Shown here: positions 37,345 to 49,080 of the stretch, piece after piece
Position numbering within the stretch: the first letter of the stretch is position 1
Layout: the number at the start of each line of letters is the position of its first letter
Assembly: GCA_036927565.1 (NCBI GenBank)
Contig: JAYESD010000008.1
Coordinates: forward strand, 123,159,498-123,223,497
Reading direction: 5' to 3'
Origin: Tuctoria greenei
Taxonomy: Eukaryota; Streptophyta; Magnoliopsida; Poales; Poaceae
DNA length: 64,000 nt
Made by a program: the position numbers and the translations under genes
The notes under the pieces: model-generated
What the model was told of the DNA's origin: nothing
Database searches by the model: none
Seen by the model: only the letters and a program-made list of their open reading frames with translations

Positions 37345-38342
37345 GGGGGAGTTTTGAAATTTGGGAAGTCTATGTGTGAATTTGAAATTAAAAGAATATG
37401 AGCATAGTATTTCATACATATATGACTTTGTGATTCCTTTTACATGTTGAAAGTTCTTACTACATTACTCGTGTTATACATTTTGTAGTTTTTGCCACGT
37501 CTATTAATTGGAATAATTACTTACACTAAAACTGGTCATGGTCGAACTTTCTTGCTGTTTTGAACTTGTTACATGTTCACAAGTGCTTTTAATCATTAAG
37601 AATTAATCAAGTAATCAACTCACGTGTTGAGTTTTTATGAAAAAATATAAATTGAGAAAATATCAAGAGAATATGCATGCATCGCACTTCTTCTTTTGAG
37701 ATGGCTTATCATTGCACTTAGATATAAACTTGGAAGAAGTTGTGTATGACTAAAATCATGTCCTTAAGCTTCTGATTGTCAAATGACATAGGCTTGGCTA
37801 GGTTGGTTAGAATAAGGCAGATGCGCATATAATCTCTTGCAAATATCATATGATCTAAATTTATGCTTTGAAAAATAATAAAATGCAGCAACTAGTTTCA
37901 TGATTTCAGTTTTTGAAATAGATAAGTTTGTGAGATCATGACTTGCTTAAATTGAAAATTATATTTGATCTCTAGCATGGCTTACACTACTTTATGTATC
38001 TCATTGATGTGATAATATAAGGTACCTAATAGTATGACTTGGATGAGCTTTGTTTATATGTATATGTTATAATATGCTCATATCAACTAAAGATGGAGAG
38101 ATAATTTGTTTATATGCTCATGACTTGCTGAATACATTATCAAAGGGGGAGAGATAAGCATGAATAGAGAGAGATAATAAAGGGGGAGAGATAATATGCG
38201 ATAATTTTTGGATTTTCTTCTCATTTTACTTTTGATTTACAAAGGAGGAGAAATTGCCTTCAAAACTTTTATGTCTTTTATGTGAATAAGCCAATGTTCG
38301 GATTTTAAATAGTGTTGCCAATGCATTCATCAAGGGGGAGAT
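37345..38342 (+). promoter_or_regulatory. Sirevirus B 3' untranslated region with repeated polypurine tracts
   Basis: AT-rich and non-coding. Purine tracts of the form AAAGGGGGAGAGATAA occur near 38146 and 38177, with GAGGGGGAG at 37343 and AAGGGGGAGAT immediately before the 3' LTR. Multiple conserved tracts are a reported Sirevirus signature. No third ORF is present, unlike Sirevirus A. Confidence 0.85.
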
Positions 38343-40027
38343 TGTAAGACCTATGTGTGCTGAATACATTGGCTTATAGTGAATACACTTTCTTTGATGA
38401 TAAAAGTTTTGAATATCACCAAAACACCTTTTTATTAAGGTCCGACTAGTTTTGGTTAGCTCCGGTGAGTTTTGTCTTTAGCTCCGATGTGCTTTTGCTA
38501 AGCTCCAAGTTGATTTTTCTAGCTCCGTATTTTGGGTTTACTAGTTCCGACTAGTTTTGGTAAGTTCCGGCGCTAGGTTCTACTGTCTTTTGTTAGCTCC
38601 AGCTCAAGGTCCGGGTTGCTCTAGCAAGGTCCGGAACTTGACCGCAATGCTTCTGCTTTTCATTTGCAATGTTTCGTACTTGCTTTACATTGTTAGAAAG
38701 ATTGCTTAGTATTCATTTGCTAAGTTTTTTGTGTGTTTGGTTGATATGGATGATATCATGTTACTGTGGTTTTGCAACATGCTTATGTGAGGTTCTCACG
38801 TAAGGTGTTGTGTTCGGAACTAACTTGAGTCAAGTGGAGGACTTGGGCTCGTATGGATTGGTTGTTTATTCATGTGCAGGTGTTGCTTGAGTTCAAGTCA
38901 TGGCTGGTGAAAGGATCCATTGGACTAGTCCTAGGGAGGAGATGAGGTTCCAACAACCAAATTCAGGTGGAATTGTGGTTGAGCTGATCAGGAGGTTGCG
39001 CAGCATGATTGAATCAAGAACAATGCATATGAAGGTATCGTTGACGTCATTGGAAGATGTTTGCATGTGTGCAAGGAGTGCATGGACGTGGCTACATGGT
39101 TCCAAGACGTGATGAAGAGATGTGGACGTAAAAAGTTGGTCAGAAGGGTCTAACCGACTAGGTTATGGACTCAGGCTGCGGCTGAGTCGGGTTTGACTCA
39201 AATATGGAAAGATTTGAGTTGGTTATGATAGGATTTCATGTGGGTCACGAATTTGAGTTGTTTAGCAATATGAGATACGTTCCTAAGGTGTTTGTAAGTC
39301 TTAAGATTGCTTCTATCTGTGTATAGAAGAATCCTAAGTAGTTATGGAAAGTTACGATTCGTGAACAGAGTAGGATTAGGTTCCTGATTTGAGTTGAGTT
39401 GACTTTTGAGCTGGTTATATAAGCAAGGGCCCCAGAGCTCGTGGTGCACGACTTTGGGGCTGTTCCTCTTGTGTTCTATTGAATAAAATTCATAGTTTGA
39501 AGGAACGTTTGTGCCTTGTTCGTCCGACTTGTTTCAGACAAGTTTTACTCGTCGAGTCTCTGCACAACACTACCTTTCATCGGTGGTTTTATCATAACTC
39601 GAGTTTTACAGATGCAATTGACGTGATTCTTTTTGTGTTGTCTTCACAACGTGATTATCTATCATCTTTCAAAATTTCACGGTCATTGGATTTGTGGTCT
39701 ATGATCTACACGAGTTTCTTTGCAGCCTTCCAAAACTATTTTTTCAAGAATGGCAGATTGACCTTTGTTTGATCTTTTGATCATAACTTGAGTTATTCTC
39801 GAGGGATTTGAGTGATTCTTGTTGTGTTGTGTTTGTGATTTGATTCTCTCTGATATATATCACTTTTGTCACGATGAAACACGTTTAGATTAGTCTCACA
39901 CACGATTTCTTTAACAGATCATTTTTCTGCCAAAGGGGTTGGGGTTTAATTGTTTCCACTGCGTAAGATTTTTAAATCTACCATTCACCCCCCTCTGGTA
40001 GCTTTTCACGTGCTCTTCGATCCTACA
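38343..40027 (+). mobile_element. 3' LTR of Sirevirus B
   Basis: Same ends as the 5' copy. TATATAAG is at 39416-39423. The target duplication AAGAG follows at 40028-40032. Confidence 0.93.
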
Positions 40028-40038
40028 AAGAGTATATT

Positions 40039-42255
40039 TGTGACACCCTGATTTTCGAGTTTTGACAAATTAAAAACTTAAATAGGAATTTAAAGTTAAT
40101 AATAGAAGGAATTTGTTTTTATAAAGAAAAATATAAAATATATGCATCTCATATGGCATTTTGCATTCATCCTCATGTATTGAAAATTTATTACCAAAAT
40201 AAATAAACTAAAAGTAATTTATTTACTAAAATAAATACACTAATGATATTTAATTATTGCCGTAATGAATATGAAAGAAAAGAAATATAGAAAACTAAAA
40301 ACGAAAATAAAAATAATAAACAAGGAAGAAATAATATGTCCTGAAAAGTATAATAATAAGTAGAAATAAATACTAATAATAATACAAAGAAATATATAAA
40401 TATAAATACATAATACAAAGTAAATAAAAAATGAATAAGAATAAAAAAATAAAAATAGAATATATAATTAAATAAACAAAAAAGGTCAACTTTTGCCGGA
40501 ACCATGGCCGCACACCATAGCCATGCCGTGAGCCTGTCCTCACCGTCATGCAAAAAAAAAGGAAAGAATAAAATAAAAAGAGAGAAGCAAACGAAACAAA
40601 TCAGCCCTGGCCTCATATCCTGGCCGCACAGAGGAAAAACAATAGAAGTCAACTACCGGCCACCAGCACAGCATCGCAAGAGAAAAAAAGGCCATCGTGG
40701 CCACCGGCCCAAGACTCGTAACCAAGTCCGAGCTGGGCACGAACTCGGGATTTCCTGTGGCTGCCGCACGGTACCCCTGCCGCCGCTTATATAAAGGACC
40801 GGAGGGCTCGCGTTTTGATCGACACCCGAAACCTCAGCGCCCCCAAAGACGCCAGAGGCCCTAGCTCGGTAGAAAAAAAAAGAGAAGGACAGAGGCGTCG
40901 CTAGGGAAGGAAAAGAGGGGAAGGATATGAAGCGGAGTGTGCCGTCGTCCGCCAGAGGATCGTATCACCGTCTCCTTCATCTACATCAGGTCCTCGTTCT
41001 CTTCATCTACGTCAGGCTGCCGTTATCTTCATCAACGAAACTCTAGATCCCGAAGACACACGTCGCGCCGCCGTTCCACGGCCGTTCGGACTAGATGCGC
41101 ACACGGTAGGTATTACGATTTAGATCAACAATTATTTTGGTTCTAGTATATGAATTAGATCACGTGTAGGATGTGTTTTATTTGAGTGATCGTTAATCAT
41201 TGTCTGATCATCTTAAAAATCACTTGGAACACACAAGTTAGATTAAATCATACAAGATCAATATGATATTTTAGATTTGGCAAAATTTATATTTTCAGTA
41301 ATATTTAATCTGTTTTTTAGATTTAATAAATAAGATTAAAGCCTAGTTAATTCATAAAGTGTCAAATTAAATCCAGAAAAATTCCTAAAAATTTAGAATA
41401 AATTCTAGTAAGGTTTTAATAATATTTTCAGCATATTTAATGTTCTGAAATAACTATTTTGCCTCTGAATTAATTGTAATTAATTCCAAACTTGATCAAT
41501 TAAATAGGAAATCATTATCGAAAATTATTAAAAAGCCATGGAAATTTATATAACATTAATACAAACATATTTTCTGCATATATCCATATTTTGCATATTG
41601 ATTAGTGGTGGTAATGCATTTATTATGTATGTTTGCTTGTGTATGTGGTTGATTGCGAGTAGACCGGTATGCTCAAGAGGTTACGATCGAGAAGGGAGTA
41701 TGCGTGGATCTTCGTGTGCAAGACGTTGAATAGCTTGACCATCGGAATTGCGGAATATAAGGCAAGTGTCCTTGAAGCATATTGATCCCGTTTTAAAATA
41801 AATGTTTTGTTTGCAAAATTGCATGCTTGTGTCAATTTGATGGGAATCCTATGATAGGAAGTTTATAGCTTTGTTTAACCACCCTTGTCACCTGGGATAT
41901 ATGGTAGAGAGTCGGGATGAGATTTATACCTTTTTGCTTCGCTTAATCAACTGGGATGGGAAAACAACTATACCACTCAATTTAATTATGCATGAATGAG
42001 ACTATGGTTAACATGAACTGGTTAAATATGATATGGTAATGGGTGATCTAAGCAAGCCTGGTATGTGGATGGGTTGGATGTATTGTGGTTTTGGCTTGCT
42101 TTAGATCTAAGGACCGGTTCGTGGAGTGACCATCCAAGATTTACAGTGCCACCACGAGGCCAAGTATGGGTGCGGCATAGCTGATTAATTAGGTCTTTGC
42201 CAGTGCTATTTGGACCATTAAGGATGCTCGGGGAAGGGGAAGTCGGATTGGGCTT
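40039..42255 (+). mobile_element. LTR fragment, + orientation, same family as the solo LTR at 44.2-46.7 kb
   Basis: It starts TGTGACACCCTG, matching the sense-strand start (TGTAACACCCTA) of the solo LTR, and shares ordered blocks such as the segment around GGCAAGTGTCCTTGA (41762), GTGCCACCACGAGGCCAAG (about 42148) and GGATGCTCGGGGAA. The match stops near 42255, so roughly the last 1 kb of the LTR is missing. A TATA box TATATAAAG is at 40788-40796 after a GC-rich patch. The fragment starts 6 bp after the target duplication of Sirevirus B. Confidence 0.75.
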
Positions 42256-42954
42256 GTTGACCGTTAAAAGATTTGAATTTTTAAGGATTTTGGATTAGGT
42301 CAAGAATACCTCTTGAAATCTTCATATCAACGAAATGTGGATGAAGAATCGTCTGAGGATGCACGCGGAAGAGTTCCCACACACCTTGGGGCTTGGATCC
42401 ATGGATTGGAATCAGCTTTTGGTGGATGGAATCAAAAATCGCCAATTTGGGGGTGTGGTTTTTGTGTTTGAAGAGAGAGAGAGTGAGTATGAAAGTGAAC
42501 ACTCGGGGAGCCCTCTGAGGAGATTAAGTCCCAAGGGGTTGGACTAGTCCGGTTGGAGACCCAGACTTGTTCGGCCTATGGACTCGGTCTGGACTACATG
42601 GATGGCAAGACTTGTCAAGCCAGGGGACAGACTAGTCTTTTGGGACTTGTCCGTCAGAGCCCGGGGAAGCTGGACTCCAGACTTGTCCGGCCAGTGAGGC
42701 AGACTAGTCCACTCCAAAGGTTGAAAATGCATATATATTTGTTTTTTCAACTGAGATTTGATCCTTTTGGACTAGTTTTCAGAAAAGATCTTTGCAAACA
42801 TGGTCATTAAGCAATCAACAACCAAACTATGAACATAATTGACAAAGATTCAATAAATTCAAATAGTTTTGTAGAAAATTGAGGAGGATTAGTTTTTTGC
42901 AAGCATACATCAATTTTGAATTAAATACAATTAACAATCATATGTGAAAGACTG
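42256..42954 (-). other. Sirevirus A region after pol, with GGACTAGTCC motifs
   Basis: On the minus strand pol ends near 42955 and this sequence follows it. It is non-coding. At 42,540-42,780 it has a short array of GGACTAGTCC, AGACTAGTCC and GGACTTGTCC motifs like those in the A LTRs, and a (GA)n run at about 42472-42485. Whether the array belongs to the original element or to an inserted LTR piece is open. Confidence 0.5.
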
Positions 42955-44236
42955 AAGTCACATTTTGATAAACTAGGATATTGAGCTCACTCCTATGTTC
43001 ACAAAATCTTTTCTCATCTAAGGGCTTGGTGAAGATATCGGTCAATTGGTTTTCTATTCTCACATGAGAAATCACTATGTCCCCTTCGATGGAGTTATCT
43101 CTCAAAAAATGATGGCGGATATCAATGTGCTTAGTCTTTGAGTGTTCAATTGGATATGGTGCAAGTTTATGACATAGTCCCTAAGAGTTTGCCGCATGCA
43201 ATGAAGTTGTGCACAACAACTTCCAACTGCAACATACTTCACTTCGGCTGTGGAGAGAGCAAAGGAATTTCGTTTCTTTGAGGACCAAGATACTAGGGAC
43301 CTACCCAAGAATTGGCAAGTCTTAGAAGTACACTTTCTATCAACTTTGCACCCCGCATAATCTGCATCGGAAGATACAATGAGATTGAACTTGGAGCCCT
43401 TGGGGTACCAAAGTCCTAGGCTTGGTGTGTGAACCAAATATCTAAGAATTCTCTTTACGGCGGTCAAATGACACACCTTAGGACCAACTTGGAATCGAGC
43501 ACACATACACACACTTAGAATTATATCAGACCTGGATGCCTATAAGTAAAAAAATAAACCTATCATGGAACGATATACCTTTTGTTCCACAATTGGACCA
43601 CCTTCATTAAGGTTTAGGTGCCCATTGGTTCCCATTGGAGTCTTGATGGGTTTGGCTTTGTCCATGTCAAACTTCTTGAGTATGTCTTGTATGTACCTCG
43701 TTTGACTAATGAATGAGCCTTCTTTGAGTTGCTTCACTTGAAATCCTAGGAAGAACTTCAAATCCCCCATTATAGACATCTCAAACCTTTCGGTCATAAT
43801 CATAGAAAACTCATCACAAAAAGTGTTGTTAGTAGAACCAAATATAATGCCATTGACATATATTTGGCAAACGAAGAAGCAATCATTGAAATTCTTGGTG
43901 AATAAAGTATAGTTGGCCTTCCCAATTTTGAAACCATTTGGAGGTACAAAGTCTCTAAGGCACTCATACCAAGCTCTAGGAGCTTGTTTGAGGCCACAAA
44001 GAGCCTTATGCAGTTTGTAGACATGGTTTTGGAAGTCTTGATCTTCAAAGCCGGGGGATTGCTCCACATACACCTCTTCTTTGATTGGACCATTGAGAAA
44101 TGCACTCTTAACGTCCATTTGTTATAGCTTAAACTCATGGTGAGTAGCAAAGGCAAGTAATATTTCAATTGATTCAAACCTAGCTAAGGGAGCAAAAGTT
44201 TTATCGAAATCCAAACCTTCGACTTGTGAGTACCCC
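42955..44236 (-). pseudogene. Sirevirus A reverse transcriptase (most) and RNase H
   Basis: The minus strand enters after the solo LTR at YSQVEGLDFDKTFAPLARF, then MDVKSAFLNGPIKEEVYVEQ and YGLKQAPRAWYE-type sequence (here CGLKQAPRAWYE). The polymerase box reads YVNG at 43849-43860 instead of YVDD, losing both catalytic Asp residues. RNase H has SSDADYAGCKVDRKCTS near 43370, STAEVKYVA near 43230 and IFTKPLD near 43030. Stops near 44116 and 43540 and a shift near 43150 also break it. Its upstream end is at 46681-47609. Confidence 0.9.
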
Positions 44237-46680
44237 TGTGACACCCGGTCCCGAATATGAACCAAGTGTAACGCATATGTGTGCCCAGGGAGTTCATCAC
44301 ACATATACGGTTGCATCACAAACGATATACAGAATTTAACTATGTCTCAACTATTAAATAAGTACTTTATTACAATAATCCAATAGTTCACAAATGAAAA
44401 AACTCTAAATAATGCAACGGAAAATAAACTAAGCAGCACGACTCCATTCCACAAGAAATTGACGGTGGTAAGCAACTAGTACTCCGCGTGATCCTCAGGG
44501 TACTCCCAATTATCTCCAGTAGCTGTTGGGGGGGGGGGGGGGGGTTGCAAGGGTGAGTACGTGTCCTACTCAGAAAGTTTGGAAATAGATGACATGTGGC
44601 TAAACAAATGATTGGAATAAAAAGGCTAATTTCAGAAAAGTACATTTCATAAACATGTAAAAAGAAGCCTATCATGTCTATGTGAGTTTATTTCCCTTCA
44701 TGACCAAAATAATTATCATACCATAAATCCAACAATTCTTATTTACCATCGCAATCCATTAATACCAGCCAACCATTAAATTAATACCATATGCAAATTC
44801 TATATTCTCTCATGTACCGACTATACTCAAGTGACAACCAAACCATACCAACCATCCCAAAATTCCAAGTCCAATTCTAATCATGGAAGTTTTCCAGGTG
44901 CTCTTAATCGGGAGCACGGCTATCATGATAGTTTTTAACACTCTGCAGAGGTTGTACCACTTTACCCACATGTTCGTGATTTCATCACCTTTCGGTGACT
45001 AAGAACCTCTATTATGCCTTATCACACTTCCGTAGGTGTGCGGCCAAGAGATCACAAAATAGCCTTTCAAAAGGGACTACTAGTATGTACGGGCCCACTA
45101 AGGTTTCACCAGCAGGCTTGAATCTCCATTCTCCCACCCACGGGCCCCCTCGTGTGTCATGCAGATCCCAAGGTAGTCCTCCTCGACTCCCATTCCCCGA
45201 GCCATCCAATGGTCCATACAATACTAGCAGTGCTCCTAATTATTCAGCTACGCCGCACCCATACTTGGCCTTGTGGTGGCACTGTTGACCTGGCATATTC
45301 TCGCATGATCCGATCCTTAGATCTAAGGCAAGAAAACCACCATATCATCCAACCCATCCACAAAACCATGCTTGCTTAGATCTCCTAAATCCAGGTTGCT
45401 AAATTAACCATCATCTTATTACCATCCCAAGTTGTCGTAATTAAAGTTGTCAACCACATTATTTAAGTTACCTATAACCCATGTAGCGATGTGGTGCAAA
45501 AATAAAAACACCCATACCCGACTCATCGTGTATATCCCGGCAACAAGGGGTGGCAAACAACGCTAGTAAACTCCTACGTATGGGTTTCCCATCATATTGA
45601 CACAAGCATGCAAGTTCGCAAACAAAACATTTAAATAAATGGGATCAATATGATCAAGGACACTTGCCTTGCTCCGGCGGATGGGGTTGCTCAAGCGCTT
45701 CAAAGTCTTGGTTTTGGAAATCCTCGTATGCGGCCTCTTGAGCACGTTCCTCTACGCGTGATCATACATACAAGAAAATACATACAATTCAATATGATGC
45801 ACAAAAAATAATCAACATGCAATGACATGCATGCATGCACAATTCAATAATTAATTAGCTATAGTTGTTTATTAATTAGATGCGACTAGTTCATACGTGT
45901 TCATATGAGTTTACGGGGGTTTTAGCGGAGATTAATGTTGCTGAAAATAAAAAGATGGTGCCACTACGATCAATTTACGTATATTAGATTCAATATGTTC
46001 GCTAAAATTCGCATCAGAATGTGGCCTACCATAGATGCGATGGCTTCGAAGATCGCGGGATGGGGACGACGCGTAGACAAAGTAGATGCGCAAGGTCCTC
46101 CGGCGGCACGACGACGGCGACGTGATGAACTTCGGTGGACGGCGGCACCCTCCTCTTCTCTCCTTTTTTTCTTCTCTCTTCTTCCCTAGCGGCACAACTT
46201 CTGGTGCTCTCGTGTTTTTTTTTTCTGGCGGCTAGGGCTTTTATCGTTGATCTGGCGTCGGCGTTTTCTGGTGTCGAGAAAAAATACAGGTAAGTGCCCA
46301 GGCAAGTGGGGTCGGTGCAGGTGCAGGTGGGGTCGGGCGAGCGGGCGCGCCGGGTGGCCGGCCGGCTCGGCCAGGCAAGTGCCCAGAAAGTTCCGGGGTG
46401 AAGCAAAACTTCCCCCGAAAACTTCCAGAAGTTTCCGGAACTGTTTTTTTCTCTTTTTTTTATTTCTTTCGGTTTCACAAACATATATTTTTTTATAAAT
46501 ATATTATTATTTTATTTTATTTTGTGTTTATCTCCTAATACTCGTTTTACATTATTATTTCTTTTGCTTACACATACTTGTACATGTATGTTTTATATTG
46601 TATTATCTTTCTTTTACTCTATTAATATTTAATGCATGAACATGTATGTAATGTATGATGCAAAGATTTAGGGTGTTACA
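44237..46680 (-). mobile_element. solo LTR in the Sirevirus A RT, 2,444 bp
   Basis: On + it starts TGTGACACCCGG and ends GGGTGTTACA, an inverted terminal repeat around TGTRACACCC. Flanks are ACCCC (44232-44236) and ACCCT (46681-46685), a target duplication with one mismatch. Removing it with one flank copy reunites the RT frame, so it is a precise insertion; only one LTR and no internal region remain, as after LTR-LTR recombination. Orientation is set by homology to the + copy at 40,039. A 17-G run lies at 44528-44544. The family is probably gypsy, but no coding region proves it. Confidence 0.87.
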
Positions 46681-47609
46681 ACCCTTTGGCCACAAGTCAT
46701 GCTTTGTTCCTTGTGACCTCCCCGTGCTCAACTTGCGTGTTGCGGAACACCCGTTTGGTGGCCACAACATTTGCATTTGGCCATCACCCAATTTGGATCT
46801 TGTAGTTCTTCTTCAACCTTGTGAGGCTCCAAAGAAGAAACAAAAGAGTAATGTTCACAAAAATTTGCAACACGAGATTGAGTAGTTACCCCCTTGGAGA
46901 TGTATCCAAGAATGTTGTCAACGGGATGGTCCCATTGAAATCTTTGATGTACTCTTGGTTGTGGTGCTTGAGTCCTTGGAACTTCATCATCTTTTTCATC
47001 ATTCTCTTCATTTCCCCCTTGATCAATGCCTCCATTTTTATCTTGTTAAAGTGCATCTTGAGGGTCTAGAGATTGATTTTTTGAGGAAGAGTTTGTTTGA
47101 TGTGTGAGATGGTCACTTGAGTCTTGAGGTTGTTCTTGTGGTCGAATGTCTCCAAGTGCCATCCTTCCTATCACCACTTGTGGAGCTTCTTCTTCATCAA
47201 ACACATGACGATCAACATGCTCCACTTGGGAGCCATTAGTCTCATCAAATACTAGGTCACGTGCTACTTCAACGATTCCAGGAGATTTGTTGAATACACG
47301 ATAGGCGTAAGTGTTTGAGTCATAACCAAGCAAGAAACCCTCATCGGACTTTGAAGAGAACATTGAAATCCTAGGCTTCTTGTTGGGAACATATCACTTG
47401 CTCCCAAAAACACGAAAATATGAAATGTTTGGTTTGTTACCGGTTAGGAGTTCATAAGACGTCTTCTTCAATATGCGATTGAGATACAACCGGCTTATTG
47501 CATGGCCGGCGGTGGTAACCGCTTCTGCCCAAAACTGGTCTGACGTCTTGTTCTCATCAAGCATGGTTCTTGACATCTCAATGAGAGTCCTATTCTTCCT
47601 ATCGGCCAC
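46681..47609 (-). pseudogene. Sirevirus A integrase end and RT start
   Basis: The minus strand runs from DRKNRTLIEMSRTMLDE (47609) through SYELLTGNKPNISYFRVFGSK, GFLLGYDSNTYAYRVFNKS and a Gln/Asp/Glu-rich linker (47046-47250) to the first RT residues near 46690. The position of the third integrase catalytic residue reads Asp (codon 47601-47603) where the family has Glu. A stop stands in place of Arg near the right edge of the next insertion (TGA from CGA), and there are stops near 47394. Confidence 0.85.
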
Positions 47610-49080
47610 TGTTGACGTTTCTTACATCACAAATAAAAATCTGCAAGCACACGGAAACTTTCGTGTAGCATTTCACCCAAGAGTATTCCCAAGGGTATCT
47701 TGTTTACCCCAAAGGAAGGCAATGGGGTAAAGTAGACACTACTCTTATGATCAATCTATGGGATAGTGATCAATTATGAGGGTAGGGGTAAGTTGATAAT
47801 ATGGGTAGTGTGACACTCACCTAAGCAATCTATTGTAAAGGACAAATGGGTCCTAATGTAGATTAGACTAAATGTTGGGAAGTTACTACAATGCTTCTAA
47901 TATACATATACATATCCTACGTTAGGTAATAATGAGCATGTAAATGGTGAATCCTTATGCTAAGTTATTCAACACATTGGGCACAGGTTTACCCCTAGCA
48001 ATACTAGGATGACTCCCGCAAAGAGCCTGTGGTATAACCGAACGTGGAGGATTACAAGGACAGATAGGGCTGTCACCACCTATTGCCTACCTCTTCAATC
48101 CGTGGGTCTATGAGACATCTGACCTTACTTAACTATCCTAGCACCATGCTAGCATGTTAAGTAAATACCTTAGGAGTCATGACACAAGCCATCTTAAGGC
48201 AATGACTAACCTAAACATCGTTGAACCAATGTTGAGACATAGAATAAGTTATTCTTATCAACATGATCATATCATAACTAATAAGACTATAGTGGGGTTT
48301 TGTTATGTTTATGATGATAGAATAATATTATTATGGCATAATCATAAAGACTACTCCTACCACATACATGGAATCCACAATCAAACAAGAAATGCTTCAT
48401 CCATGTATATGAATAAATGAAGAATAAAGATAACATCTTTATTATGCATAAAGTCACAAATACAAAAAAAGATACACAAGCCATACCTTTCCCAATTTGG
48501 ACTTGGGACTAGAGGCGCCTCTCTATAGCCTAACCTCCACTAAAGAACTAGGAGAACTTGTGTATACAATAGAATCATGCTCAAGTGGTGTATGATTAAG
48601 TGAGGGGTGAGGGGTCCTATTTATAGCTGGAGAAGTGTCGGTTTCTACCACCAAAAGTGCGCAAATCAGTCATCAATGACTTCAAGAAGCCAGGAGGAGC
48701 CGACACGTGGAAGCTGATTGGGTTTGGAGGAGCTACCAGGTCGGCGGAACCACCGATTTGGCCAATCTATTAAACCCTCCAAACGTGTTGTTCTTTCTCC
48801 AAGTGGCTGATAGGTGGGTCCCATGACTATTTCTAGGCGCTACGGTGTTGGATCTCCTCGGATACTCCTGAAAGTGGGCGTATGATTAACTAAGAAGGTA
48901 TTCTTTAGGATGCATCCCCTTGTTTCACTTCAATTTCGTATAAAATATCTGCATGGACCAACCTCTCCAAGTACAAGTGGAACTAGGTTATTTTGACTAT
49001 TATGTGTGTAAGAAATATTCATTCCCTCACATAATTGAGTTATATTGATGGTCAAAATTGGTATATAGAGACCGTCAACA
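47610..49080. mobile_element. solo LTR in the Sirevirus A integrase, 1,471 bp
   Basis: It starts TGTTGACG and ends CGTCAACA, a perfect 8-bp inverted repeat, and is flanked by a perfect target duplication GCCAC (47605-47609 and 49081-49085). Taking it out with one copy of GCCAC restores the integrase frame. No internal sequence remains. Family and orientation are not determined; the small ORFs inside are not supported. Confidence 0.93.

Larger units (their letters stand above)
30113..40027 (+). mobile_element. Sirevirus B (Ty1/copia), structurally complete, 9,915 bp
   Basis: LTRs of 1,695 and 1,685 bp begin TGTAAGACC and end TCCTACA. A perfect 5-bp target duplication AAGAG lies at 30108-30112 and 40028-40032. 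A tRNA-Met PBS follows the 5' LTR and a GGGGGAGAT tract precedes the 3' LTR. gag and pol can be read throughout but contain stops and frameshifts, so it is immobile. In the first 190 bp of the LTRs I count about ten mismatches, making it younger than the Sirevirus A it landed in. Confidence 0.95.

Noticed and set aside
40254..40652. 132-residue minus-strand ORF, very rich in Phe, Leu and Tyr
   Set aside because: It is the complement of an A-rich LTR segment; composition alone makes it look like a membrane protein.
44388..44675. 95-residue minus-strand ORF with a poly-Pro run
   Set aside because: The proline run is the 17-G homopolymer read in reverse; it lies within a solo LTR.
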